A DNA stretch of 64,000 nucleotides from positions 1 to 64,000 of the forward strand of contig JAANYP010002658.1 of assembly GCA_020465985.1 (NCBI GenBank). The letters run 5' to 3'. Made by a program: the position numbers and the translations under genes. Within the stretch, counting starts at the first letter, position 1, and every line of letters begins with the position of its first letter. Origin of the DNA: Centrapalus pauciflorus. Taxonomy: Eukaryota > Streptophyta > Magnoliopsida > Asterales > Asteraceae. Shown here piece by piece: positions 51,625 through 64,000 of this stretch. The notes beneath the pieces are model-generated. The model saw only the letters and a program-made list of their open reading frames with translations. It was not told the DNA's origin and searched no databases.

Positions 51625-53489
51625 TCTTTACTACTAATAAAGCATTTAGCTTTTTACAAGTTATAATGCATAATGTACAATTTGTTAATGCTTATTTCTT
51701 GAATTTTAAGACTTACAAGTCTTTAAAGCATCATGTACAAGTATGTGATGCAAAAGAAATAAAAACGGATTTATTTGTAAATTTTGAATTCTTGAAAGCT
51801 GTGTTCTTGGAAAGACAAACCCGTTTTTCTTCACCCCACGCTCCTCTCATTGTCTGCTTGATAATTAGTCTTCCAACATCACGCCTCCTGCACCACCGCC
51901 TCCCTCCAACAGCCACCGCCTCCACCGTTACCGCCCGCCTTCCTTCTTGCCAATCGATGTTCATACCAGTTATCTGTGAGTGTTCCCTCCCTCTCGCTGA
52001 TTGTCGTCTTACCTTCACCGGTGACAGCGCTGCTGCCCTCATCAACCACTGCTGTGGCGGTCCTCCACTGCGCCGGTCACTGCTGTTGCCATTGTTGGTC
52101 CTCTCACATTTCACCACAACAAGGTCTTTACGGGGTCACTGAACCCCCCTCCATAGCCTCGATTCCATGAAGGTATGTGCTTTTCAATCGATTTTCTGTT
52201 ACTGTTTCATGTCATGGTTATCATTTGGGTTTTTTTTAGATTAAAGATACTTGTGATTTGGATCTGAAATCACCAAATTGATATGATTTGTAGAAGATGG
52301 AAGCATTGGGATGGTGGTTAATGTTAATGGGTTTCTTTTTTGTAACTTGATATTTGTTGTTGTTTTTTTTTTTTTTTTTTGCCTCAAAGTCATTCCTCAA
52401 CTAAGGATACCAATGTAGGTACTCTGCTTCTCCAATTTTCCCCACTCAATTTCTTTTGCTCTTCTCTCATCACAAAATATGCTTGAGAACACCGAGAACG
52501 AAACGAAAGAACATCGCTCAAATTTTTAGACCGCGACTCTCATGTTGTTCTCCTCCTTATTCTAATGGTTAGACTTCTAATCCCCTACGACTCTTGATGA
52601 CCCTCTCAGTTCAAGGTATTTACTGATCTTTCTTCCAATCTTTATATGTGCTTGTTGATTTTTTAAGATTAATCATCTGTGTTTATTAGGTTTTTCCAAT
52701 TTCTCATTGATATTTGAGAAATTAGTTTTGTGTGATTCGATACTGAAGTTTGAATTTTGCGATTTGAATGGAATTTGTGGTTGTTGGTTCAGATTTATCT
52801 CGAGTACTGGCTGCACCCGATACAGAGAACGTAAATTTTTTGTGTGATTCGATACTGAACTTCTCCTTTCTTTTGATTTATGGATTCTGTACACTTACAT
52901 TATATGGTGATCGATCTCATCATTAGAATTTAGAATTGACATATTGTCGATCATTCATCAGGTGTTCGTGACATTGGGTTCAATATCATTGCTTGTTTGT
53001 TCTTCACAGTGCTTGTTCATGGAGCCATGAGTTATGCGACTCTGCCTATAAGTTGTTGATTGCCCTTCCTTCTTATTTATCTTTTCATCCGGTTTTCATT
53101 GAATATCAATAAATCCAAAATTAAAAAAATGTATATTTTCATTACTCAAAAGTCAAAAATCAAAATGCATATCTTATAATATCATTTTGTTGTCTGTGAT
53201 TATATCATATAGAGTAAAATAAATGTTGATATATAGTTCAATGCCTATTTTGGTATATGCACAATCGATTTCAGGTTTGCTCTTGATTTCAATTTGTTGT
53301 AGATCTTTTGATGTGTCAAACCAGAAAACCTAGGTCATTATGTTGGTTCATCTAGCATCAAACACACATAGTTTACTTATTTATTTTCTTGTTTTTTTAA
53401 TTTAGATGATGGAGAGTGACTTGTTTACATTGATCTTAAAATTCGCACCTAAAGTTTGTTCTTTACTTATTTCTTTTTCCAGGTCAATC

Positions 53490-53543
53490 ATGGCAACCAA
53501 GCAAGAAAGTGAATCATGGCAGTATTGCACCGAAGAACAAGAG
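53490..53543 (+). pseudogene. Possible captured first exon, family unknown
   Basis: An ATG after an acceptor-like TTTCCAG opens 18 codons (MATKQESESWQYCTEEQE) that end at a GTAAGTG donor. It reads like an exon, but I cannot assign it. Confidence 0.35.
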
Positions 53544-55059
53544 GTAAGTGATTAGTAACAAATGCCATTTTAAGTTGTTTTACAGAATTCGAGCTATATG
53601 CAACTGAACCCAAAACCAAAATTGAAATTTTTTTGTTTAATATTTCTTCAGATTGTAAAAAATGAAAAGAAAAATCTAGAATTTGGTTTAGTTATATTTT
53701 TCAGCCATAATTGAATTTTCATACAAGGTCTGAGTACATGAGTCAATCTGGCTAAATAAATTGGTCTTAGTCCAAACTTAAAAGTTTGATTTCTGCTAAG
53801 TTTTTGGATTGTCTCTATGCTCTATTAATGAAAGTTTTCATTAGATAATGAAAACATCATAAATGACATAAGGGTATTGATATATGCTGCTACTTTGATT
53901 TTGACACGGTACACACAATTAATAGGAGCATCATATTTTATTCTTGTCCTTTTTACGGAGGTGAAAAAACATGGCACTTTAGAAGAGGCGAAAGAGATGG
54001 TTGTGTTGGTTCATATTTAATGATCTAACGTTGAACTCAAACTATAATTAAAAGCTTAAAAGACCAATCAATATTAAATTTTGTAAATGCCCACATCACT
54101 TTAGACTTCGATTTTATGATCGACATGGTTGGGTTGTGTTGGTCAGACAACACAAATGCTCCATGTCAATTTTGGTTATTGATTGCTATAAACGATTGAA
54201 GGTGACAAGATTGATGATATAAGAGAAAAGAAATAAGTTGGTTGCTATTATTAGGAAAAAATGACACTTCCTTGCTATACTATTTTCACTATTATGCTGG
54301 CTTCTGTGGGATGTTTTCTATTTTTTTACCTTACAAGTTTCTTTTGGGGCTTTGGTTTTGGAAATATTTGGTTTCAGGTTGGAAAATGTTCCAACACATT
54401 AAACATCCCCTTTGGTTTTGGATCGGCTTGTTTACATCCTTGTACCCATGTATAGTTTAGTTGATAGTATTGGCAGCAATATTGATCATAGAGTCACAGT
54501 TGTAGATACCATGTTATTGAGCTTACGGAAGCTTACATAATACTGATGGTAAGCCTTTTTTCTATGACTGAAAAAGCAGTTTCATACGTGACTTGTCCAT
54601 ACCAGATTCAAATTTTCATGCATAACATTATAAATGTAATAGAACGATGCCCATGTTGCGCAGCATAAATGAAACTTTTGACGCAAACCCAGATTAGAGA
54701 ACCAATATCAATATATATACATACTACTATATAATGCATTTAGTTGTTAGTCTTAAAAATAACTCTTTAGAATGAGTCTAGCTGTAATATTTCTGATTTT
54801 CATATTTGGAAAGTAGAGTTCCTTATGTGTTCCTAATTCAAGTTTCTTTTGGATACTTTGTGAGCCTATATTTAATGCTACTCATTGCTTAATTTTTTGT
54901 TTAATTTGTTTGAAATTCTAAAGATACTTTAGCTTCTATTAGTCAAGTGCAAAACAATCAATTAAAGGGTTCCTTTTTTGCACTATCTGGTCTGCCTTTG
55001 TTTATCTTTTTTTTTTGTTCAGGTTCACAAGATGCTGATAAAGAAATCATTATTGATAA

Positions 55060-55450
55060 GACTTTAGTCAATACACTGTTGTACATGATGTAAGTGGTTG
55101 CTAATATTCATCCACAAGCTCTTGGTTGTGGTGTTTCTACAGGTAAGTTTTTCCCCACTTTAACGAACTTTTTTGTTCTGTGCAACTTTAAGTCCTGTTT
55201 TTAATTTCTAGAAATCTGATTGTATTTCCTGTGAACCATTTGACACTATGCAAATTATATAGATAGTGTTTCATTTATATTAACAAACTATTGGTATAAT
55301 TGTCACCAAAACCTAGCTGTATAACTCTGATTTCCTCTAAATTTTTGCCTATAGGTGTTGGTGCAGTTTGCAACACAGAAAAAGTTGAAGCAGGTACAAT
55401 TGTTGCTATTTTGGTCTTGGAACTGTTGGTCTTGCTTGATTTAATGGTTT
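55060..55450 (+). pseudogene. Captured class III alcohol dehydrogenase fragment
   Basis: Two exon pieces survive. At 55063-55142 FSQYTVVHDVS and, after a one-base shift, VANIHPQA then LGCGVSTG up to a GTAAGT donor. After an intron, 55355-55450 gives GVGAVCNTEKVEAGTIVAI and, after a one-base loss, the GLGTVGLA dinucleotide-binding loop. These are consecutive parts of S-(hydroxymethyl)glutathione dehydrogenase (ADH3/GSNOR) and keep an intron, so the source was genomic DNA. Confidence 0.75.
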
Positions 55451-55568
55451 TGTTCATATTGCATTGGCAAACAACTTGTGTTTTGGTTCAAGTTTAATGT
55501 TGGTGGTGGTAATTCTTTATTTTTGGATATGAAATTTAATATACTAAATATGTTCGTCGTTTATGCAG

Positions 55569-55630
55569 TATGATCATAGGAAGTGTGTTCAACACTGGTG
55601 CAACGAAAAGGGTGTCATGTGCCATCTGGT
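55569..55630 (+). pseudogene. Captured RING-CH (RINGv) exon fragment
   Basis: Directly after an acceptor-like TTATGCAG the frame reads YDHRKCVQHWCNEKG. This is the middle of a RING-CH finger, where H-x-x-C-V-Q-x-W-C-N-E-K-G is diagnostic, and introns are common just before it. The following Cys pairs are lost. The source would be a membrane E3 ligase-like gene. Confidence 0.7.
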
Positions 55631-56050
55631 ACGTTTTCAAGATCAAATATTTGAAATCCTTGTTGTCTCATTTTTTTTTTCTGATTTACTCTGGACCAGT
55701 GGAACAAATCATCATGGTTGGCCAAGAAGGCCATTGGTAACTGTGTTTGACATAAAAACTTAGAGATTTGTAACTGTGTTTTGTTTATTTGTGCTTCTTT
55801 CTATTCTGAGTCCAAAATGGTGCTGGCCAAGAAGGCCATTGGCCTTCGACCTGACCCTATTCGATTATATGTTGATGGTGGATCCTTTGAATGCCATTAT
55901 CCATCACATTTGCTGCCCAAACTACTTTTTAAAAACAGAAGGATTCTGTTGTTGTGTGTTTTCATCTGTGTGTGTGCGACGGCCTGTTAAAAACAGCAGC
56001 AACAAATATAAATATATATGTTGATGTATTAAACTTTCAAGGGAATAATT

Positions 56051-59000
56051 TCTACTACTATTAAAGCATTTAGCTTTTTACAAATTACCATGCACAATGT
56101 ACAACTTAATAAAGCAAGATCTTGAATTTTAAGACTATGTATAAGTAGTTAAGCATAAAGTACAAGTAAGTGTTGCATACACAATTTAAACTCCTGCTTT
56201 TGAAATGTTGAAAATTGTGCAAACATTGGAAGCTACAAAAATGCATAACCTTAAATTTTAAGAAGTATAAGTTTATGATGCATAATGTACAAGTCATTAT
56301 TGCATTCCATTCACAAAAATAATTTTGAATCGTGGCTTTAAATTTCTTGAAAACTGTTGCACGCTTCCACAGGAAATAGGCGTGCACCTTAGAGACAAAT
56401 GCATCAGGGGACTAACCGACTCTTCTTCTCTTGTGGTAGCTTCCAAGAACCCGCTCCATTTAGTCATTCCTTCCGATTATAATTCCAGTTGAAGATGCAG
56501 ACTGCAGAACATCATCTTCGGTTCTGATTTGTATTTCCTAATAATTGGCGACCGTTCTCTATCCTTCCCAGGTTTGTACATGGTTTCCCTTCTCATTTCC
56601 GCCATTATTCAATACTTTTGCAAAAATGAAGTACCCAGATGCGATGGGTATTATTCATCGATGACAAAGCCCTAATACAAACCAACAACAACATCATCAC
56701 TATCAAGTTCCTCTATTAGTGAGTGTTTATACGGTGTGTTCCAGATTTTTCGATTTAGCAAGAACCCTAAACGATGAAGGTTATTCTTTAGAAGTTCTTT
56801 TACTGTAAGCTTGTGATTCCTAATGGCACAATATATTGTATGCATGGTTTGCACAATAGATGTTTGATGAAATGCCTCAATGGAATTTGTTTGAGTTTAC
56901 AAAAGGATGAGATGTTTGTCATTTTTACTTTTTTTCATCGTTGTTTTGCTTCCATTTAGTGTTCCTAACTTGGTTAATGTACTATGCAATCAATTCTTTT
57001 ATCTTCTGATGCATACTAACTGTTCTTTTTGTTAGAAACTTCATTGGGTAACATTATTTTTGTGTCAATTGCTCTCTTCTTAAAATGTAAGTTCGAAACC
57101 ATGTTGGTTTGGCTTCTTTAGCATGTTGGTTTGGCTTCTTTAAGTTCTTGTTGATTTTGGTTGTTTTGAAATTCATTATTTTTTAAATATCTTTTTGCAG
57201 GAAAGTCATGTATATGGGTCGTACTATTAAGTTGATCTTGGAATGACAGTTTTGAATGTTAGATGTTTTGGTAAATATTTTGTTTGATAAACTTGATTCG
57301 TTGATAACTAACTTAATATTGCATTGGTATTAGCATAGTTAACACTTAAGAATGACATCATGTTTATGATAACTTATTGTACTGTTTAAATTTATATAAA
57401 ATTTAATAGGTAATGCACATTTGATTTTGTGATTATAGTATTTGAAGTCGTTGCTTTTTTTGTTTTGTAGATTATCAATTATGATGTCTTATTCTAAAAG
57501 TATTTTGCTACTTTTATAGGAATTGCTTTCACTATGTTCAGATGAGAATTCGTCACCCAAAGGTTTTTCCATACGTTTGTTGGTATAATGATTGTCTGCA
57601 CTATCTTTGTAAGTAGCTTTTTTTGTGTTTCCGATCAGTATATATTGTCACATATAGTGCAGATTTTTCTTTCTTTTTACACTCATTGAAAATGGCATTT
57701 TGCAGCACAAGTTTTATGTCAGGTGCTTCAATGAAAATTTTCTGTAGAGTAAATCTTTTACATCTGGTGTATATGCTTTGACAACATTTTTTTAAGCGGT
57801 TTTGTAATTTTTTGACTCCAAAAGTGCTACAAAGTATTGGTTTTGGTTGTTTATTTTTCTTATTTATGTAGACAAATGTTAATGCATCTAAATCACTGAA
57901 TATTGCTACAAAGGGAAGAAAACCTGTTGTAGTGATTTTTGTTGGACGAATATTAGCTTCAATGCATGATCGAGTCTTGAAACATAAACATTGCTTTAGA
58001 TGGAGGTGTTCGGGCAATAATTTTATAAAGTTCTGAGGTGTCTTATCACACATATTTGGCACTCTTATCACACACATTATATACAACATAGGAAACATGA
58101 AATAGTCGATTAATGATTATTTTTTGTTTTTCATTTTGACATAGCGCACAACTCCAAACTACCATGCATAAATTACATTATTTTGTTTCCTTAGGAGAGG
58201 TTTAGAAACTTTCGTTTGCAGGTTTTTATTCTATTTCACACCATTTTTTTCCTGCTTAATTTTTTTTTTTGTGATTTTTGGTTTTTTTATGTTTAATAGT
58301 TGTTTTTTACATATAAAATGAGATTTAAATTTAATCACTTAAGATTAAGAGCGTATGTAGCTTACTCTCCATGACTTTTAATTTTGAACCTTATTAGGTT
58401 TCTCTGATGATTTAATATAGTATATATAACACATTGATGAGAAATGAACTCTGCTGTTAGCGATTTCTTATCAATTTTATAAAACAGGTCTTGAAAATCT
58501 CATTTATTTCAAAAGCAGGGCCAAAGGTGATTTTGTAAAATGGTGACTGTGAAGTTAAAAAAAATACATAATCATGTTCTAAAATGTACTGCCAAATATT
58601 TCTTATTGCATTTGCAAGCTTCATAAGCTGAAAAGTTGCATATGTGTAGGTTAAAGTGATAGAACTCATCTTTTGTTTTTGTATTAATTGAATGTTTATG
58701 ATGATTTATTTTGGTGAATAATGACATTAGGAGGAGTATGTTGTCGAACATGAGGAAAACTCCTTCTTTCACAGGATGTGACAAATCATCCATATTGTTG
58801 TTGTTGGTGATATGGTCTTTGCTTTTACTCAATATGGACTCTGTGGTATGTTAATCATTATCTAAAATTGTTAGTCCTGCATTGATTTTCACTCTTTAGA
58901 CACGGATGCAGGCTGTATAGAATATTCTCGGTCAGTGACTTCCGTTTGTTTTTTTATTGTTGATGCATTTGCATGTATTGACAGTATTTGGTCATGTAAC

Positions 59001-60285
59001 AGGGGGTTCAAATGAAATATTTTGAATTACACTCCTATTGTATGAAGGGGGAGCATTATTTTGATATATTTCAGTAGGATTAGTTGTTTATCATGGCAAC
59101 CAACTAATATAAATATTATTGATTTTGTCACTAAACCTTTCTGTTGGTGTTTCTTTTTTTTTTTTTTTTGTAATTTTTTGCCCTTTAGATATGGTACTAT
59201 ATTCATTTTATGCTTTTTTACAAGTTTTAGTTTGGATCTTGTATATTAGGACTACTGTCCACATAAAGAAAGTTCAAGGCAGGTTGTTTTAGTCAGCTTG
59301 AATAATTAAATGTTTTTTTTACAGGTAATTAGATTCATATTTTATTATAGCTTGAAACAAGGTAATTAGATTCATAGTTTTAGTTTGGATCTTGTATGTT
59401 AGGACCGCTGTTGTTCTTTTCATTTTGCAGCAACAAACACCACCTATTACTTAGTTTAGTATAGCTTGAAACAAGGTTAGGTGCTGCTGTGATATTTCTT
59501 TCTATTTTACTGTTACAAGCACACACCATGACACCTGATGAAATTTCTATTTTAATGTTTTTACTGATCTTTCGGTTTTCTGTTACGAACAACAACACTC
59601 CGAGACTCCCAGAAGTTTTAGAGTCCCTCACACACACACTTAATCTCAAATTTATTGCAGCCATATGTGAAGGATAAATGGAGTATAATTGTTCAATTGA
59701 TCAAGAAATCAGTAGGCTAAGGTCGTATAGCCATACAGAGACTCAGCAAAGTCACAAGTCTCTGACTGCACATCTCACACACTTACATTTTCTATTACTA
59801 TTTATATGCAACGAAATTATAGGATAATGGGTGAATTCACATTACAAATGATCAGGCAACATCACTAAATTGAACCAGAACCAAGGCTGATAGCCAAGGC
59901 CTTTTTGGCCAAAGTCTTGGACTTGACAAAACAAAGACTAGAACCATTTTTAAGTTGCTGTGAATTTGACTTAAACATCAACAAATGCGATATACAACTC
60001 CAGAAGATCCACAAATGTCTCTTGGATATTACAAGGTAAACATGGATCTGTGATGTAGTTATGCTAAAATGTCGCTAATCAAAATCGTGTTCCTTTGCTG
60101 AAATTAAACTTGGATATGATGAGGTAATGTAAATATCTCTCTGTTTGTGCATATTCTACCACTCTAAATAAAGTTGAGGAGATAATGCTAATACACAGTG
60201 AAAGATTAGTTACAAGAGTCGGGATTGTACGGCACACAAATAAAAAATAAATTTTTTTCACCGCCGCTTTGCGCGGGTACACTAC
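56051..60285 (+). mobile_element. Putative inner Helitron
   Basis: TCTACTACTATTAAAGCATT at 56051 matches the 5' motif at 51625, and the next 90 bases are also related (TTTAGCTTTTTACAA, ATGTACAA). The hairpin CCGCCGCTTTGCGCGG at 60261-60276 is identical to the one at 61530, but the terminus reads CTAC instead of CTAG. The interior shows no protein I recognise. The 5' flank is T rather than A. Confidence 0.5.
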
Positions 60286-60479
60286 TATATATTGGAATGT
60301 AGCCATGCATACCCATAAATAAAACAATTATTTGTAATTAAAGGTTTAACTTCAACTCTTCAACCATTTTAACAAAAAAAAAGAGAGACAGAATTTGTAT
60401 TCTTGTAAATACCTGAAATCTGTCGTAAAAAAAATTTTAATAGATGAAAGTTAGGTTGAAGAAGGAAATATAGATAATA

Positions 60480-61000
60480 GAGATATTTGTGCAAAAAACC
60501 ATCATCATGTTGAACATTTTTTGTGATTAAAACCTCCAATCATTTTTTATTTTATAAAAAATCCAACTAACTAAAACTTATCAAAATGATTTTTTTTATA
60601 AAAAATGACTTGCAACCTGATGATAAAAAACCTCAACTAACTAAAACTTATCAAAATGATGTTTTTACTCTCAGAAAAATGACTTGCAACCTGATGAACC
60701 GGTTGTATTCTGCTGACCAATCATTGATCTCTGACGAACATTCTTTCCAGCAAACACATCTGTCTGTGTTTTATTATTCAAATTCACATTTTTTTGTTGG
60801 AATTTAATTTCTCGGTGAAAGTTTGTTGGTCGCTGATGACTCGTCGACGGTGACCTATGACTTTCAATCGGTTACAACCGATAATATCTCAATCCCATGA
60901 GTTTTTGCTGCTTGAGGATTTTTTGTGCAATGAAAATTGGTTGAAGGTTTTAACCATAAAAATGGTCTAACTTAAAGATTTTTTGCATAAATAATTCTAA
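60480..61000. mobile_element. Degenerate MULE-type MITE related to 7788-8747
   Basis: TTTGTGCAAAAAACC at the left and GGATTTTTTGTGCAATGAAA / AAATGGTCTAACTTAAAG at the right repeat the terminal and subterminal text of the 960-bp element at 7788, in inverted order, with many changes. No clear TSD is seen. Confidence 0.5.
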
Positions 61001-61003
61001 TAA

Positions 61004-61198
61004 CAAGCAGTGGAAGCGCTTGATAGAACATTACAAGATATCATAGGGGTCGCACTCCCATTTGGGGGAAAGATTATGATTTTAGGAGGTACATCACGTG
61101 GTACTATAAAGGTATTGGTGACCCCTGTCAAGAAATTCAATCGAGATGGAGTCTACACATCAAATGTGGTGTATCAAGAAGTCTTGCGTGATTATTAA
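61004..61198 (+). pseudogene. Helitron helicase (PIF1-type) remnant
   Basis: The frame reads VEALDRTLQDIIG, then LPFGGKIMILGG, which matches the Walker B neighbourhood of Helitron/PIF1 helicases, and then jumps to TSRGTIKVLVTP and VYTSNVVYQEVLRDY, the very end of such proteins. Several hundred residues between the two parts are missing, yet the frame is kept. It supports descent of this region from an autonomous Helitron. Confidence 0.75.
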
Positions 61199-61772
61199 GG
61201 TACAATCCTATAGTTCGCATTACTCATATGTTTCAATACTTTATCTTTGATAACTATCAACCTTTTATTATTTGCAGGATGTACATTAAACGGATCGTTC
61301 AAGTGAAGCATTATTATATTTGGATATTTTGGATGCATAAAATGAAAAATGCTTGTAAATTTTTTATCACAAATATATTTGATTATATTTTTGTCTGTAA
61401 CCATATGGTTTTTATGATATTTGACTGACATTGAAACTTAAGGTATTTTTCTTTTACGTTGTTTAAAGATATTATTCATCATCGTCATCTATTAAACGAA
61501 CAAGTAATCGAAAAAAATATTTGTCGCCGCCGCCGCTTTGCGCGGGCATGTAGCTAGTATTAACTCAATTGGTTTTTTACATGTTGAGTTAAAAACTAAT
61601 ATATATTTATTTTAAAATATTATTTTTTGACATAAATTAAACTAATTTAGTATGAAACATTTTATTTCCTAAATATATTTTTAGAAAATATACATTCTTT
61701 CTTCACGAATGTTTGAATAATAATGATCCTGTTTTTTTATACACCACCTCAAATACAAATGTATAAGTATTA

Positions 61773-62025
61773 CTCTCTTCGTTCCAAATAATTGTCCACA
61801 TTTGACTTTTGAAGTTTTTCTTTTTCAACTTTAACCTCAAATATATTAGTTTGTGTTATATAATGTTTGATTAAAATTATACCCATGAATATTCCTTTAA
61901 AACCAAATCCTTTTATATATTTCGCATCACATATCATATAACACAAAGAAAAATATTTAATGTCAAAGTTGATGAAGAATTACTTCAAATGTCAAATGTG
62001 GACAATTATTTTGGGATGGAGGGAA
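61773..62025. mobile_element. Stowaway-like MITE (Tc1/mariner), TA target site
   Basis: The ends CTCTCTTCGTTCC and GGGATGGAGGGAA are inverted, with TA on both sides (61771-61772, 62026-62027). AATAATTGTCCACATTTGAC and its inverse follow inside. The CTCYYTCCGT-type start is characteristic of Stowaway. Confidence 0.9.
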
Positions 62026-62724
62026 TATTATTTATATGATTTTTCTAAGTCCTCCAAACTTCAAAGTCAATTGTATGTACATAAAACAGATAACGTGAGA
62101 CAAGGATTAATGTTGATGAATGATTATTATGTTCATGAGTGTATGAAATTCTTTTTACAAATATTGTATAAATATTTTTTTGATGTTTAATAATAATTAT
62201 TCAACTGTATTTATATTTTTATTTTATATTGCGGTCACCTTTTTTTTATTTGTACCAGATATTTTAAAGTAAAAAATTTTAAGTATAGGTTTTTTTCGTT
62301 ATTATTATTAATAATTTACTTAATAAATTAAAATTTTAAATGATGTTGTTGATTATTACTAAATGAAGCTGTGATGTATAACAAATTTCGAATGAACAGA
62401 ATTGTATGGATGTGAAAAAGTTTTAAAAAAAATGAATAAAATAGAAGATTTTGTTGATTTTTATTCCTTTTCATATTTTTTATTAATTGGCATTGATATT
62501 TTTTTAATCTTTTTCAACATACTTTGGAATCAAAAGTTATATTCTGATTGTGGTGGTGTGAACAATTTTGGAATCGAACATTGTATTCAAAGTCAATAAC
62601 GCATCATTTCAAAAAATTTTAATATATTTAATTGAAATAACATAACATTTTGCTTCAAATATCAAATATGTATGTTAATATGGTAGCTTTATATATTTTA
62701 GTATTTTTCGTATGACATTAAACA

Positions 62725-62753
62725 CCGCCGCGAAGCGCGGACAAATTTCCTCG
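62725..62753 (+). mobile_element. Third Helitron-type 3' end
   Basis: The hairpin CCGCCGCGAAGCGCGG is followed 13 bases later by CTCG and T, one base from the usual CTAG|T. No matching 5' end was found, so only a terminus is called. Confidence 0.5.
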
Positions 62754-64000
62754 TTAACTCTAATTTTCAAATCTAAAACCAATGTAGACTGTTTATTTAT
62801 ATATAAAAGTTAAAAATGTTTGTACTCTGAAAATTCCTCTAAGTTTTAAGAAGGAGAAAGGGACCTCAATAAAATTAACATTGTGTTCTACATTGAAGAA
62901 AGTAAAAGATGGGGAAAGAAGGACATGAAGAAGAAATGAATAGAATTAAATAGAAAGGATGATAAAATTTTTCCATCAATTTCTTCCTATTAATTCTTGA
63001 AAGGAAGAGATAGAGAGACAAAAATTTTACCTAATTGCAACCCTTTTTTCTCCTTAAATGAAGTCATGGAACACAACTGTATTTTTGTATTTCTTTCAAA
63101 TTTAATATTTAATTTGTCTCCTTAATTAAATGAGGTTGTACACAACATATATGAGCTGAGTATCTTTTTCTACAAACCCTATCATAATTCATGTTTTCCC
63201 CATCACCATGCATGGCTCCTCTCGATCCGCAATAAACACCAGCCCATCCTTTGTCGTCCTTGAAGAACTCCGTAGTCGACCACGTGCTTAAAGTCAGATC
63301 GAGCTGATCAATCGCTTCCCTTTTTCTCCATCACCAGTACGTGATTTTCTCGTCAAAAACGTACACACACACAACTTCAATCAAAGTAACAAAGTATTTC
63401 TTTTTTGTTCTTTTTTAGCTTTTACAATTGAAATAATACATTTGTTTGGTATTATGGTGGGTGGTGCCCCATAACTTTTAGATCAGATGTAGTTTTATCT
63501 GATAATCATTTTCATCGGTCGTCAAGACATGCATGGCCGATATCACACATAATGGGGTGTGATATATATATATATATAGACTTTGCATGCTTTGATTTTC
63601 ATAACTTTTAAACGAAAACACTAAAATTTTGTGTAACATGTGTTTGAAATCAATTATAAGGCCGGGATAAGAAACTAGTTAGTTTCTAACTTGCAGTGGA
63701 AGCCAATCTAGGACCATTTCGGTCTAACTTGGTTAGGTCCAACCGTCCAACCAAACACACACAATCAAACAATTCAAACACATACTTTGGTTGATTTATG
63801 CCTAGAAATTTCAGATCAAGCATAAATTTTAGCTTAATAAAATCTTGTACTTCAACGTGTTACAAACATCATGCAACTCAATTTCACTTGATATATTATG
63901 AATCGTGGCTTAAACCTACAACTCGATCAATCACAATACTAACCTTAAAACACTAACAATGGATGAAATTGCAATGAGGTTAACCGATTGAATGCTTGAT
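62754..64000. other. AT-rich intergenic end of the window
   Basis: No gene or complete element recognised. A short TA tract lies at about 63562-63578. Confidence 0.5.

Larger units (their letters stand above)
51625..61557 (+). mobile_element. Composite Helitron region with captured gene pieces
   Basis: The left end A|TCTTTACTACTAATAAAGC has the usual plant Helitron 5' motif. The right end has the hairpin CCGCCGCTTTGCGCGG (61530-61545), then 12 bases to CTAG (61554-61557) and a host T. A helicase remnant lies 360 bases upstream of the 3' end in the right orientation. A second set of ends (56051 and 60285) inside suggests one Helitron nested in another, so pairing of 51625 with 61557 is inference. 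Captured exons lie at 53490-55630. Confidence 0.6.

Noticed and set aside
51615..52142. 175-codon Pro/Ser-rich open frame
   Set aside because: It starts outside the Helitron end, is also open on the opposite strand, and lacks any recognised domain; possibly a captured 5' UTR.
60261..60285. A firm 3' end for the inner Helitron
   Set aside because: The hairpin is perfect but the terminus reads CTAC, so I kept the element only as putative.

Overview
This is nuclear DNA of a flowering plant: genes with GT-AG introns, closely related to Arabidopsis genes, sit in AT-rich DNA crowded with transposable elements. No bacterial or organellar genes are seen. The style of one Mutator-like transposase (PB1-like N-terminus, SWIM and zinc-knuckle C-terminus) hints at an asterid, perhaps Asteraceae, but that is only a lean.

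Host genes, left to right: a CASP-like membrane protein (CASPL5B type, +, 10587-12825); a MATH-BTB CUL3 adaptor (BPM3-like, -, 17304-21172); a Golgi-type methyltransferase (PMT11-like, +, 24527-30310); an RNA uridylyltransferase (HESO1-like, -, 30804-34939); and a thylakoid-lumen pentapeptide-repeat protein (TL15-like, -, 48500-50242). I rebuilt all five exon by exon; every set of splice junctions closes in frame. BPM3, PMT11 and HESO1 are, from memory, neighbours in Arabidopsis (At2g39760, At2g39750, At2g39740), so the middle of the window looks like a conserved gene block.

Transposable elements fill most of the rest. A Ty3/gypsy element of Tekay-like type on the minus strand occupies 1-7697, with a frameshift between gag and pol, a premature stop, and a GC-rich palindromic minisatellite in its LTRs. 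Between 7.7 and 21.9 kb lie MULE-type, hAT-type and Tourist-type MITEs, most with recognisable target-site duplications (TSDs). A LINE remnant (37.4-38.5 kb) is split by a Tourist-like MITE. A 4.7-kb Mutator-like element (41671-46372) has 216-bp terminal inverted repeats and an exact 9-bp TSD and sits inside an older foldback element. It carries a transposase gene that has lost its catalytic core and, convergent with it, a small gene for a GRF zinc-finger protein with a membrane tail. This two-gene MULE is the most interesting object here. From 51625 to 61557 lies a composite Helitron region with typical 5' and 3' termini, a shrunken helicase remnant and captured exons from class III alcohol dehydrogenase and a RING-CH protein. 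Two small Helitrons lie at 33673-34105 (inside a HESO1 intron) and 47327-47812.

All calls come from reading the sequence and remembered family knowledge; no database search was run.
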